Source of the DNA: Deinococcus radiotolerans
GTDB lineage: Bacteria > Deinococcota > Deinococci > Deinococcales > Deinococcaceae
Reading direction: 5' to 3'
Length of the DNA stretch: 64,000 bases
NCBI RefSeq assembly: GCF_014647435.1
Contig: NZ_BMPE01000002.1
Coordinates: 248,001 to 312,000 of the forward strand
The translations under genes and the position numbers were made by a program. Positions 32,236 through 41,933 of this stretch are shown piece by piece. The notes beneath the pieces are model-generated. The model did no database searches and was not told the DNA's origin. It worked only from the letters and a program-made list of their open reading frames with translations. Numbering within the stretch: the stretch's first letter is position 1; the number at the start of each line of letters is the position of its first letter.

Positions 32236-32934
32236 TCAGTGCTCGACTGGCCAGCCCAGCGCCGGGTCGTGCGGGGCGGGCCAGTGGACGGGGAGGTCGG
32301 CGGTGTGCCCCTCGATGCGCCGGATAGGGACGAGGCCGGTGCCGCTGCCGCACAGCCACGCGCGGGTCACGTGGGCGAGGTCACGCGTGTGGACGGGCCG
32401 CGTGACGTGCGGGCGCCCGCGCAGGTACGCGGCCCGCGTGACAGAGGGAAGCCCACCTTCGGGGACGACGAGTTGCCCCGCGATCTCCAGCAGCGGGGAG
32501 GTGCGGCTGCCGTCCACGACGTGTCCGCCCGCGTCCTGCAACCAGCCTTCGAAGTGCGGGTGGGCCTGCGTGGCGGCGAGTCGGTACGGGAGGTAGTTCC
32601 CGGTCTTGTGCGCGCCCAGCTGTGGGTGAATGTGCATGTCGGTGACGCGTACCGTGACCCCCTGATCCGGGCGTGGGCCGGGCGTGAGGGGCCGGTGCGC
32701 GTGGTACGTGCCGTGGGGTGAGACCGTGACGCGCAGCAGGCCCCACGGGTGCGCGTCCAGCGTGGGCGGCTGAGGGTCCGGCGGGGGGAGGCTCAGGAAC
32801 GCGCAGGTGGCCCGCAGCCGCTCCAGGTGCGCGACCCACAGCAGCGGCTGGCCGCGGCGGGTGCGGACGGTGGTGAAAGCCGTCGCGCCGTGCAGCCACG
32901 CCGGGTCGTTCAGGATGGCGGGCAGCGGCGTCAC
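32236..32934 (-). CDS. pabC: Aminodeoxychorismate lyase-like (PLP class IV aminotransferase)
   Basis: 232 residues. Class IV fold: an N-terminal GATAFTTVRTRRGQPLLW strand region and GAHKTGNYLPYRLA, whose Lys is the PLP ligand, then ASQ-type DGSRTSPLLEI. Coupled to pabB-pabA it is the natural 4-amino-4-deoxychorismate lyase, giving p-aminobenzoate for folate. GTG at 32934 shares GTGA with the synthase stop; a GTG four codons earlier is possible. Confidence 0.83.
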   Translation of the reverse strand: MTPLPAILNDPAWLHGATAFTTVRTRRGQPLLWVAHLERLRATCAFLSLPPPDPQPPTLDAHPWGLLRVTVSPHGTYHAHRPLTPGPRPDQGVTVRVTDMHIHPQLGAHKTGNYLPYRLAATQAHPHFEGWLQDAGGHVVDGSRTSPLLEIAGQLVVPEGGLPSVTRAAYLRGRPHVTRPVHTRDLAHVTRAWLCGSGTGLVPIRRIEGHTADLPVHWPAPHDPALGWPVEH

Positions 32935-34835
32935 GTTCGCGGCCACGCCTGACTGAGGCGCAGCCAGTTGCACAGCAGGGTGCGCCCGGCGGCACTCAGG
33001 ACGCTTTCCGGGTGGAACTGCACGCCCCACGCGGGCTGACCGGGGACGGCCAGGGCCATGACCTCGCCGTCCTGGCTGGTCGCGGTGACCAGCTCGGCGG
33101 GGAGGCCCCGCACGACCAGGGAGTGGTAGCGGCCGAACGGCGCGTCCTGGGGGACACCCTGGAACAGGTCGGTGCCGCGGTGCCGGGCGTACTCGGGGCG
33201 GCCGTGGACCGGCTGGGCGCGTTCTACCCGCCCGCCCAGCACCTGCCCGAGTGCCTGGTGGCCCAGGCATACGCCCAGCAGCGGAAGGCGCTCCTCCAGG
33301 CACGCGCGGGTCAGGGCCAGCGTGACGCCGCTGGTGTCAGGCGTGCCGGGGCCGGGGCCGACGAGCACGGCGTCCGGACGGTCCCGCAGCAGGTCCTCCA
33401 GCGCCTCGTGCTGCCCGCGGACGTCCACCTGCGCGCCCAGCGCGAGCAGGTCGTGCGCGAGGTTCCACGTGAACGAGTCGCGGTTGTCCAGCAGCAGCAC
33501 CCGCAGGCCCGTTTGGGACGCGGCGGGTGGCGGGGCCCAGGGCGTGCCGGGCACCGGTGGCTGCGGCGGCTGCGCGGGGCGGCCTGGGACGCCCGCCAGG
33601 ACGCTCAGGAGCGCCTGGGCCTTGTGCACCGTTTCCTGCGCCTCGCGGGCGGGGTCGGCGTCGATGACGGTGCCGCCGCCCGCGCGGACCTCCACCGTCC
33701 AGCCCTCCGGCGTGCGGGTGAACGCGGCGGTGCGGATCAGGATGTTCACGTCCACCAGCGGCCCACTGACAATGCCCAGCCCGCCGGTGTACCAGCCGCG
33801 CGGGCCGGGTTCCAGGTCACGGGTGACCTCCATCACGCGTTCCTTCGGCGCGCCCGTGATCGTCCCGCCGGGGAAGGTGGCGGCCAGCACGTCCCGCAGC
33901 GTCACGCCGGATCGCGCGCGGGCCTGCACCTCGGACACCAGGTGCATCACGTGGCTGTAGCGCTCGACGAGCATCAGGTCCGGCACGGTGACCGTGCCCG
34001 GCGCGGCCACGCGGCCCAGGTCGTGCCGCACGAGGTCCACCAGCATGGTGTGCTCCGCGACCTCCTTCGGACTGGCGCGCAGTTCCGCCTCGAACGCGGC
34101 TTCCTCGGCGGGCGTGTCGCCGCGGCGGCGGGTGCCCGCGATGGGCCGCGCACTCAGGTCCTCGCCCGCCCAGCGCACCAGCCGCTCCGGGCTGCACGAC
34201 ACGACCACCTCATCCCCGAAGTCCGCGAAGGCCATGAACGGACTGGGGTTCACCTCCCGCAGGCGCAGGTACGCGGCCAGCGGGTCGCCCTGCGCGGTCG
34301 CCTGCACGCCGCGTGAGAGGTTCACCTGGTACACCTCGCCCGCGCGGATCAGGTCCTGCACGGCCCGCACGCCCGCCGGGTAGTCCACGTCGTCCGCGCC
34401 GAACGCGCCCACGTTCAGGCTCGGTTCCGGCGGCAGCGGCGCCGCGAGCAGGGCCGCCCAGTCCAGGTGCGGTTCACCCACCACGCTCAGCGTGCCCGCC
34501 ACGCGGTCCCACACGAGGCCCGACGGGTACTCACCCCACCACATCGCCTCGCCGCGGGGCGCGTGCGCGGCCAGCCCGAACGCCCGGGCCGCCTCGTACT
34601 TCAGGCCGCCCAGCCACGCCGGGAACAGCGCCTCACCCGTGGGCCGCCGGGGCAGCTCGTGCGTGACCCGCAGCGGCGCGGCACTCAGGAACGACCGCGC
34701 TCCGTACGACACGACCGGCCCCAGGGATTCCAGCAGCACCACGCCCGGCAGGCCCGCCGCGCGCACCCGCCGCAGCACGTCCGCCGGACTGACCGGGGGC
34801 AGGAGGACCGGGTCGGGGGTGAGGCTCGCGTTCAC
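32931..34835 (-). CDS. pabB: PabB-PabA fusion, aminodeoxychorismate synthase
   Basis: 634 residues. The N-terminal chorismate-binding component I runs to about residue 430 (AGEVYQVNLSRGVQATAQG, IAGTRRRGDT, PGGTITGAPKERVMEV). A Pro-rich linker leads to a glutamine amidotransferase with GVCLGHQALGQVLGG (nucleophilic Cys) and FHPES (catalytic His and Glu). A TrpE-TrpG fusion would look similar; the following pabC favours PabB-PabA. GTG at 34835 both follows TAGAAT by 7 bases and shares GTGA with the upstream hydrolase. Confidence 0.88.
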   Translation of the reverse strand: MNASLTPDPVLLPPVSPADVLRRVRAAGLPGVVLLESLGPVVSYGARSFLSAAPLRVTHELPRRPTGEALFPAWLGGLKYEAARAFGLAAHAPRGEAMWWGEYPSGLVWDRVAGTLSVVGEPHLDWAALLAAPLPPEPSLNVGAFGADDVDYPAGVRAVQDLIRAGEVYQVNLSRGVQATAQGDPLAAYLRLREVNPSPFMAFADFGDEVVVSCSPERLVRWAGEDLSARPIAGTRRRGDTPAEEAAFEAELRASPKEVAEHTMLVDLVRHDLGRVAAPGTVTVPDLMLVERYSHVMHLVSEVQARARSGVTLRDVLAATFPGGTITGAPKERVMEVTRDLEPGPRGWYTGGLGIVSGPLVDVNILIRTAAFTRTPEGWTVEVRAGGGTVIDADPAREAQETVHKAQALLSVLAGVPGRPAQPPQPPVPGTPWAPPPAASQTGLRVLLLDNRDSFTWNLAHDLLALGAQVDVRGQHEALEDLLRDRPDAVLVGPGPGTPDTSGVTLALTRACLEERLPLLGVCLGHQALGQVLGGRVERAQPVHGRPEYARHRGTDLFQGVPQDAPFGRYHSLVVRGLPAELVTATSQDGEVMALAVPGQPAWGVQFHPESVLSAAGRTLLCNWLRLSQAWPRT

Positions 34836-35956
34836 GCGCCGGATTCTACCGGCCCCACGCCCACTTCAGTGGGCCCCGCGTGCACGGCGACCTTCGCCGC
34901 GAGCGTCCGGTAGAAGTCCGCCTGTTGCAGGTACGCCAGGTGATCTGACCGCACCAGCCCGGACAGCGGGAACGCCGTGTCGTGCGCGCCCGGCGCGATG
35001 CCCTGCGCGCGGAAACTCAGCAGGTCCGAGTACGCCCATACGTTCCAGAAGTACCCCAGCCGCCCCCCGGCGCTCGCGTCCGGCTGCGGGCCGCTCAATG
35101 TGAACCCCAGCTCGTGGAACGCGCCCACCTGACTGCCGCACGCGCACCAGAAATCCACCCGCACGGTCCCGCCCTGCGGATCGGTAGGCAGAAACGCGTG
35201 CAGCGCGTCAAAGATCAGCTGCCCGCCCATCGAGTGCGTCAGGACCACCAGCGGCTCTGCCGGGTGCAGGCGCGCCGCGTGGGCCGCGCGCAGGCCCGCC
35301 AGGACCCGCTGCGGAATCGCGCCGGGCCGTTCGGGCGTGCCGCGCCCACTCAGGTACGCCAGCACGTCCCCCAGGAACAGCGGCACGAACGCCTCCAGCG
35401 GGCGGCGGACCTCACGCATGGCGCGCTTCACGTTCTGCCGCCGCGCCCGCAGCAGCCCCGGCGGCAGGTGCGGCTCCAGGCGCCGCGTGGGCGCGGGCAG
35501 CCGCGCCTGCGCCGCCGCGTCCAGCACGCCCCAGCGCTCGTATGGGGGCAGGTCCGCCAGCAGCGCCCGCACCCGCTCGTCCCGCGCCACGCCCCACGCC
35601 ACCCGGATCACGCCCGGCCACTCGGACACCGGGTGCGCCGCCCTTAGGCGGCGTTCCAGCGCCTCGCCCAGCCCATCGGCGTCCAGCGCCAGTGGATCGG
35701 GTTCCGGGGCGACCTCCCGCCCGCGCGCCGCGCGGAACTGCCCGCCCTGCGCGAAGTGCGCGCCCAGGTCCCCCCAGTACACCCGCTCGATGTGCACCCG
35801 TTCCGGCGCGTCCGGGTTCAGGGTGGGCGCCACGTGCTCCCGCAGCAGGCGCTGCACGCCCGGCCAGTTCACGCCCTGCGTCGCGCGGTGCAGATCCTCC
35901 CAGCCCTGATCGCCCTCCTCGCGGACGGCCACGCCATGCACGAACAGAACCGGCAT
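34832..35956 (-). CDS. Alpha/beta hydrolase, lipase-like
   Basis: 374 residues. A PVLFVHGVAVREE oxyanion region opens the protein, and LTHSMGGQL carries the nucleophile elbow with catalytic Ser, as in lipases and esterases; a Cys-rich WCACGSQVGAF segment follows. The substrate is unknown. ATG at 35956 follows TAGGAT by 7 bases, so the three codons above it are excluded. It overlaps pabB-pabA by GTGA. Confidence 0.8.
   Translation of the reverse strand: MPVLFVHGVAVREEGDQGWEDLHRATQGVNWPGVQRLLREHVAPTLNPDAPERVHIERVYWGDLGAHFAQGGQFRAARGREVAPEPDPLALDADGLGEALERRLRAAHPVSEWPGVIRVAWGVARDERVRALLADLPPYERWGVLDAAAQARLPAPTRRLEPHLPPGLLRARRQNVKRAMREVRRPLEAFVPLFLGDVLAYLSGRGTPERPGAIPQRVLAGLRAAHAARLHPAEPLVVLTHSMGGQLIFDALHAFLPTDPQGGTVRVDFWCACGSQVGAFHELGFTLSGPQPDASAGGRLGYFWNVWAYSDLLSFRAQGIAPGAHDTAFPLSGLVRSDHLAYLQQADFYRTLAAKVAVHAGPTEVGVGPVESGA
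34843..34848 (-). promoter_or_regulatory. Internal -10 box TAGAAT
   Basis: TAGAAT lies 7 bases before the GTG of pabB-pabA, inside the end of the upstream gene. It could give that gene its own leaderless transcript. Confidence 0.45.
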
Positions 35957-35963
35957 GCCACCC

Positions 35964-35969
35964 ATCCTA
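35964..35969 (-). promoter_or_regulatory. -10 box TAGGAT, leaderless type
   Basis: TAGGAT lies 7 bases before the ATG at 35956. Confidence 0.5.
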
Positions 35970-35979
35970 CCGCGCGCCT

Positions 35980-36750
35980 TCAGAACGTCCGGATGTACGT
36001 CTTCCAGCCGTCAAAGCTCCGCAGGGCCGCGCCACTGCGCACGCGAATCTGCGCGATCTTCTCCATGCTCGGCTGGGGCCGCCCGCTCAGCTGGAACGCC
36101 CGGCGGATCAGGGCGGCGAATTCCGCCTCGTTCCCGGCCGACAGAACCCACTCTTCGGCGGCGCGCAGCACGTCGGCGTAGTTCGCGCCGGTCTGCACGA
36201 TCTGCGCCTGCCAGTACGCCGCGTCCCCGCTGCTGGGCTTGCGGCCCAGGCTGTCCAGGTACGCCCGCTCGATCAGGGCCGCGCGCACGCCACTCACCTG
36301 AGCGTCCTGCAGGTACGTGCGCGTGAACGCCACCAGGCTCCGGTAGGTGCTGTCCGGCTGGGCACCCAGGTTCGTGAGCAGCTTGAAGAACGGGTTGTTG
36401 GGGCTCAGGCGCACGCCCATGGAGCTCTGGGTGACGCGGGTCACCACGTTCGCGAGTTCCGCCGCGCTCCCGTGCAGCTGCGCCATCAGCGCGGCACGCA
36501 GCTGCGTGGTCTGCGCGCCGCTTAGGTCGCTGTCCCGGAAGCCCTTCTTCGCCCAGTCGCTGCGCTCCTGAAGGGTCGAGCCGCGCCCGAAAACCTCGCG
36601 GTACAGGTCGTCCACCAGGCCCGTCTTCGCCATGGTGCCCTCGGTGTCCAGACCGCAGACGATCAGGAAGCAGTCGGCGTGCGCGGGCGCCCCCAGGGGC
36701 AGGAGCAGCGTCAGGGCCATCAGCGCGCGGCGGGCAGTGGTCAGGGTCAT
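35980..36750 (-). CDS. Exported DUF4214-like protein
   Basis: 256 residues. A signal peptide (TTARRALMALTLLLPLGAPAHA) is followed by two Cys (CFLIVC) and a helical domain. LVDDLYREVFGRGST and YLDSLGRKPSSGDAAYWQ are the LYxxxLGRxPD..YW-type motif of DUF4214 proteins, repeated twice. The role is unknown; DUF4214 is often in secreted or S-layer-linked proteins. ATG at 36750 follows TACGCT by 7 bases. Confidence 0.78.
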   Translation of the reverse strand: MTLTTARRALMALTLLLPLGAPAHADCFLIVCGLDTEGTMAKTGLVDDLYREVFGRGSTLQERSDWAKKGFRDSDLSGAQTTQLRAALMAQLHGSAAELANVVTRVTQSSMGVRLSPNNPFFKLLTNLGAQPDSTYRSLVAFTRTYLQDAQVSGVRAALIERAYLDSLGRKPSSGDAAYWQAQIVQTGANYADVLRAAEEWVLSAGNEAEFAALIRRAFQLSGRPQPSMEKIAQIRVRSGAALRSFDGWKTYIRTF

Positions 36751-36757
36751 GGGCCGC

Positions 36758-36763
36758 AGCGTA
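36758..36763 (-). promoter_or_regulatory. -10 box TACGCT, leaderless type
   Basis: TACGCT lies 7 bases before the ATG at 36750. Confidence 0.5.
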
Positions 36764-36834
36764 GGGGGCGGGGCGTTGCGCTGGCGTTTCGCCTGGACGT
36801 GCCCTTGCCTGCTGGGACGGCTCAAGAACTCCTG

Positions 36835-36859
36835 AATTCCTTACACTGCACCCGGAATT
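36835..36859 (+). promoter_or_regulatory. Possible operator of the Rrf2 gene
   Basis: AATTCC (36835-36840) and GGAATT (36854-36859) form an inverted repeat with a 13-base gap just upstream of the -10 box. The position suits repression by the Rrf2 protein itself, but this is a guess. Confidence 0.35.
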
Positions 36860-36865
36860 GCGGGG

Positions 36866-36871
36866 TAGAAT
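36866..36871 (+). promoter_or_regulatory. -10 box TAGAAT, leaderless type
   Basis: TAGAAT ends 7 bases before the ATG at 36879. Confidence 0.5.
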
Positions 36872-36878
36872 GTGCCGC

Positions 36879-37337
<459 letters not shown>

Positions 37338-37346
37338 AGCGCCGCG

Positions 37347-37394
37347 CCGGAGGGGGAGGATGGACAGGCCCGGCCTGCCGTCCTCCCCCTCCGG
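37347..37394 (+). terminator. Large hairpin between Rrf2 gene and pyrD
   Basis: CCGGAGGGGGAGGA (37347-37360) and TCCTCCCCCTCCGG (37381-37394) form a perfect 14-bp stem enclosing a 20-base loop with its own small GC hairpin. It starts 9 bases after the Rrf2 stop. There is no U-tract, so it may end the transcript, protect mRNA or act as a regulator of pyrD. Confidence 0.55.
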
Positions 37395-37406
37395 TGGTGT
37401 GTGGCC

Positions 37407-37412
37407 TATGCT
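37407..37412 (+). promoter_or_regulatory. -10 box TATGCT of pyrD
   Basis: TATGCT ends 8 bases before the GTG at 37421. Confidence 0.45.
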
Positions 37413-37420
37413 GGAGCACC

Positions 37421-38506
37421 GTGTACCGTTCGCTGATCAAGCCGCTGCTGTTCCGCCTGGACGCGGAGGACGCCCACCACCTCACGATCGGCCTGATGGA
37501 CGCCGCGTCCCGCGTGCCCGCGTGGCCCGCCCTGGCGCGGCGCGTCACGGCGCCCGCGTCCCCCATGCTGGAGCAGACCCTCTGGGGGCAGCGCTTGGCG
37601 AGCCCGGTAGGCCTCGCGGCGGGACTAGACAAGAACGGCGTGGCCGTCCCGGCATTCACGGCGCTGGGATTCGGCTTTCTGGAGGTCGGGACCGTCACGC
37701 CCCTGCCGCAGCCCGGCAACGACCGCCCGCGCCTGTTCCGCCTGCCGCAGGACGGCGCGCTGATCAACCGCATGGGCTTCAACAACGCCGGGATGACCGA
37801 CCTGCACGCCCGCCTGGGCGGACTGGGCGCGCGGCCCGCGCCGGTCTGGGTGAACATCGGGAAGAACAAGGTCACCCCGAACGAGGACGCCGCGCAGGAC
37901 TATCGCCGCTGCGTCGCCGCCCTCCAGGACGTCGCGGACGCCTTCGTCGTGAACGTCAGCAGTCCCAACACGCCCGGCCTGCGCGCCTTGCAGGGCGCGG
38001 ACGACCTGGGCGCCCTGGTGCGCGAGGTCCTGCAGGAGGTCGAGGCGCAGCGGGTGCGGACCCTGAAGGCCCCCCCGGTCCTCGTGAAACTTGCCCCGGA
38101 CCTGCACCCCGCCGACTTCGAAGCCAGCGTGGACGCCGCCGTGACTGCAGGTGTGGCGGGCCTGATCATCAGCAACACCACCCTCTCCCGCGACGGCCTC
38201 ACCCACCCCAACCAGAAAGAAACGGGCGGCCTGAGCGGACGGCCCCTCACGCGCCGCGCCACCGACCTCGTGCGCGCCGCGTACCGGCAGACTGGCGGGC
38301 GCGTCCCCATCGTGGGTGTGGGCGGCATCTTCAGCGCGCAGGACGCCTACGACCGCATCCGCGCCGGGGCCACCCTGACCGAGGTGTACTCCGCCCTGAT
38401 CTTCGAGGGCCCCGGCCTCGTCCGCGACCTGAACAGCGGCCTGGCGCGCCTGCTCGCCCGCGACGGCTTCACACACGTCCGCGAGGCGGTCGGCACCGCG
38501 GGCTGA
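37421..38506 (+). CDS. pyrD: Dihydroorotate dehydrogenase (quinone), class 2
   Basis: 361 residues. Oxidises dihydroorotate to orotate in pyrimidine synthesis, passing electrons to quinone at the membrane. The N-terminal helical quinone-entry segment (VYRSLIKPLLFRLDAE) marks class 2. FMN-site and catalytic motifs are VGLAAGLDKNG, INRMGFNNAG, NIGKNKVTP and NVSSPNTPGLR (catalytic Ser in the class 2 manner), and GVGGIFSAQDAYDRI near the end. GTG at 37421 is the only start giving the full membrane helix. Confidence 0.93.
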   Translation: MYRSLIKPLLFRLDAEDAHHLTIGLMDAASRVPAWPALARRVTAPASPMLEQTLWGQRLASPVGLAAGLDKNGVAVPAFTALGFGFLEVGTVTPLPQPGNDRPRLFRLPQDGALINRMGFNNAGMTDLHARLGGLGARPAPVWVNIGKNKVTPNEDAAQDYRRCVAALQDVADAFVVNVSSPNTPGLRALQGADDLGALVREVLQEVEAQRVRTLKAPPVLVKLAPDLHPADFEASVDAAVTAGVAGLIISNTTLSRDGLTHPNQKETGGLSGRPLTRRATDLVRAAYRQTGGRVPIVGVGGIFSAQDAYDRIRAGATLTEVYSALIFEGPGLVRDLNSGLARLLARDGFTHVREAVGTAG

Positions 38507-38519
38507 ACGTCTGAACGGC

Positions 38520-38552
38520 AAGGGGACGGAGGAGTGAATCCTCCGTCCCCTT
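38520..38552. terminator. Bidirectional hairpin between pyrD and sugE
   Basis: Two perfectly complementary 14-base arms (38520-38533 and 38539-38552) flank the loop GTGAA between two convergent genes. The pyrD side ends TT, the sugE side also reads TT after the stem. Confidence 0.8.
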
Positions 38553-38565
38553 CACCTGATGTGGG

Positions 38566-38886
38566 TCAGTGGCCGCTGGTGGCTTTCAGACCGATGATGG
38601 ACACGATCATCAGGATCATGAACGCGACGCGGGCGGGCGTGACGCTCTCGTGGAACAGCACGATGCCCAGGATGGCCGCGCCCACCGCGCCAATCCCGAC
38701 CCACACGCCGTACGCGGTGCCGATGGGCAGGGTCTTGGCGGCGAGGCCCAGCAGGCCCATGCTGGCGACCATGCTCAGCAGGGTCAGGGCGGTGGGAACG
38801 GGACGGGTGAAACCTTCCGTGTACTTCAGGCCAATGGCCCAGCCGACTTCCAGCAGTCCGGCGATGACGAGCAGAGTCCATGCCAT
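38566..38886 (-). CDS. sugE: Guanidinium exporter Gdx (SugE)
   Basis: Small multidrug resistance family protein of 106 residues with four membrane helices. The essential Glu lies in IAGLLEVGWAIGLKYTEGFT, the SugE/Gdx signature, distinct from EmrE. These dimers exchange guanidinium for protons. The upstream guanidine-III riboswitch confirms the function independently of the protein sequence. GGAGGT lies 7 bases before ATG at 38886. Confidence 0.93.
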   Translation of the reverse strand: MAWTLLVIAGLLEVGWAIGLKYTEGFTRPVPTALTLLSMVASMGLLGLAAKTLPIGTAYGVWVGIGAVGAAILGIVLFHESVTPARVAFMILMIVSIIGLKATSGH

Positions 38887-38906
38887 ACGGGACACCTCCA
38901 GTGTCT

Positions 38907-38948
38907 CGCCGTCTTGTCGTAACCGGGTACGGCGGTGCTCTCGTCCGG
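38907..38948 (-). promoter_or_regulatory. Guanidine-III riboswitch (ykkC-III)
   Basis: Read on the minus strand, the RNA holds CCGGACGAG, then GCCGTACCCGGTTACGACA and AGACGGCG, the pseudoknotted consensus of the guanidine-III class. The GCCGT and ACGGC arms pair, and CCGG pairs with the later CCGG. It ends 7 bases before a small hairpin (GACAC with GTGTC, 38905-38891) that contains the GGAGGT of sugE, so ligand binding probably opens the ribosome site. No other gene lies in 38949-39126. Confidence 0.88.
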
Positions 38949-39126
38949 GCGGAGCGGCGTCCACGGGGCAGCCGACTCCATCGCGGATCAGTGTGCCCGA
39001 CGGACAGCTGAGCAGGATGAGCAGCATGTCACGGCAGTGCCGGGCCGTGCTGTTCGCCCCTCAATGGACCTGAACACCGCTGTCAGGCCACCTGAATACC
39101 GCTGACCTCTGGGTTCCGGGTCGCGT

Positions 39127-40356
39127 TCAGGCCAGTGTGTGCGGCCGGGTCGGGCTGTCGGTCAGGGCGGAGTACACGAAGGTGCGCAGGTCGTCCTGCA
39201 CCCGCTCCGGCGACATGAGCTGCTGCGTCATGAAGATCACGGCCAGGTCCTCCACGGGGTCGATCCAGAAGTACGTGCCGGCCGCACCGCCCCAGGAGAA
39301 GTCCCCGGCGTTGCCAAGCCGCTGGGCGCGCACCGGATCGAGGGTCACGGCGAAGCCCAGCCCGAAGCCCACCCCCCGGCTGGCCGACGCGGATACCGCG
39401 ATGGGTGAGCGTGCCAGGCTGGCCACGTCCGCGCCGCCCGGCAGGTGGTTGCGGGTCATGAGTTCCAGCGTCTTGGGTCCCACGATGCGCGCGCCGTCCA
39501 GTTCGCCGCCGCGCAGCAGCATGCGGCAGAAGCGCAGGTAGTCCGCGGCGGTGGAGACCAGCCCGCCGCCGCCCGACACGAAGCGCGGCGCCGCCAGATA
39601 CCGGCTGCCGTGTGCGGGGTCGAACAGCGTACGGCCCCGCCCGGTCAGGACGTAGCAGGGCATGAAGCGCGCCGCCTTGTCCGGCGGGACCGAGAAGTCG
39701 GTGTCGGTCATGCCCAGAGGTTCAAGGATGCGCGTCCGCACGAAGTTCTCGAAGGGCTGCCCGGAGAGGCGTTCCACGACGTAGCCCAGAACGTCGGTCG
39801 CGGCCGAGTAGTGCCACGCCTCGCCGGGGTGGTGCTCCAGCGGCACGTCCGCGAGCGCGTCGATGAAGCCCGCGAGGTCGGTTGCCGAGCCGATGCCGCG
39901 CTCGCGGTACAGGGCGTCCACCCGCCCGCCCTGCTGGATGTGGTAGCTCAGGCCCGAGGTGTGGCGCAGCAGGTCAATCATGCGCATGGGCCGCGCGGGC
40001 GGTTCGGTCGTGATCACGCCGCCCTCCTCCTGGGCCCACACGCCCAGGTTCGCCCAGCCGGGAATGACCGAGCTGACCGGGTCGTTCAGCGTGACCCGTC
40101 CCTCCTCGAGCAGCATCATGAACGCGAGACTGGTGACTGGCTTGGTCATGGAGTAGATGCGGAAGATGTCGGTGTCCCGCAGGGCCCGCGAGGCCTCCAC
40201 GTCGGCGTAACCCTGCGCGTGCTGGTGGACGAGTTCGCCGCGCCGGTACACGACGGTCAGGGCATGCGGGAGGAGGCCCGGATCGAGGTACGCGGCCTTC
40301 ACGTGCGCCTCCCAGGCGTGGAGGCGGTCGGTTGAGATACCGGTGGTCGTGGACAT
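39127..40356 (-). CDS. Serine hydrolase, beta-lactamase family
   Basis: 409 residues. SMTK holds the catalytic Ser and Lys of class C beta-lactamases, PBP4-like esterases and EstB. YSAATDVLGYVV gives the Tyr motif. No signal peptide is visible, which suggests an esterase or peptidase rather than a secreted lactamase. AGGAGGG supports ATG at 40356. It follows the liv operon downstream without obvious linkage. Confidence 0.83.
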   Translation of the reverse strand: MSTTTGISTDRLHAWEAHVKAAYLDPGLLPHALTVVYRRGELVHQHAQGYADVEASRALRDTDIFRIYSMTKPVTSLAFMMLLEEGRVTLNDPVSSVIPGWANLGVWAQEEGGVITTEPPARPMRMIDLLRHTSGLSYHIQQGGRVDALYRERGIGSATDLAGFIDALADVPLEHHPGEAWHYSAATDVLGYVVERLSGQPFENFVRTRILEPLGMTDTDFSVPPDKAARFMPCYVLTGRGRTLFDPAHGSRYLAAPRFVSGGGGLVSTAADYLRFCRMLLRGGELDGARIVGPKTLELMTRNHLPGGADVASLARSPIAVSASASRGVGFGLGFAVTLDPVRAQRLGNAGDFSWGGAAGTYFWIDPVEDLAVIFMTQQLMSPERVQDDLRTFVYSALTDSPTRPHTLA

Positions 40357-40426
40357 GGGCCCTCCTGCGGGCGGTCGGGGGGCCGCCCCGGTCACGGTCC
40401 CCGGAGGCGGCCCTGGTCGGTGGAGG

Positions 40427-41126
<700 letters not shown>

Positions 41127-41134
<8 letters not shown>

Positions 41135-41933
41135 GCGCGGCCTCCCCGCCCTGCGCGCCCTGGCCCATCTGCCCACCGTGCGCGTGCGAGCCCAGGTACG
41201 CCTCGATCACGGCCGGGTCGCGGCTGACCTGCGCCGGGGTGCCCTGCGCGATCAGCTGCCCGTGATGCAGCACCAGGATGTGATCGGCGAGGCCCATCAC
41301 GAGGCTCATCTTGTGCTCGACCAGCGCGACCGTCAGGCCGCCCGCGACGAGTTCACGGATCAGGGCCATGAGGTTCACGGTCTCCTCGGGATTCATGCCG
41401 GCGGCGGGTTCGTCCAGCAGCAGCAGCTTCGGTTCGCTGGCCAGTGCCATGGCGATGCCCACGCGTTTCTGGCCTTCCTGCGTCAGGGCCCCGGCGGGCA
41501 GGTGCGCCTGCTGGACGAGCCCCACGCGTTCCAGGGCGCGCAGCGCGCCGTCACGGCTGCCCCGGGCGTCCTGGCGTTCGCGGGGGGTGCGCAGCAGCGC
41601 GTCGAGCAGTCCGGCGCGTGTGCGGACGCGGTGCCCGATCATGGCGTTCTCCAGCACGCTCAGTTCTCGGTAGATGGTGGTCGTCTGGAACGTGCGGGCC
41701 ACGCCGCGCGCCACGACCTCGTGGGTGGGGCGGCGGGTGAGGTCCTCGCCCTGGAAACGGATGGTGCCGGTGGTGGGGCGGTAGAAGCCGCTGATCAGGT
41801 TGAAGAAGGTGCTCTTGCCCGCCCCGTTCGGCCCGATGATCGCGGTGATCTGCCCGGCGGGGATGCTGGCCGTCACGTCCCTCACGGCGTGCAGCCCGCC
41901 GAAGCGGATGCCCAGGTTCTCGACGTCAAGCAC
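41127..41933 (-). CDS. livG: Branched-chain amino acid ABC transporter ATPase LivG
   Basis: 268 residues. Walker [36 protein letters not shown] and [15 protein letters not shown] are typical of LivG. The ABC signature is [15 protein letters not shown], with EG in place of the usual GG. The GTG start at 41933 overlaps the livM stop by 8 bases. The tail is Gly/Gln-rich. Confidence 0.91.
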
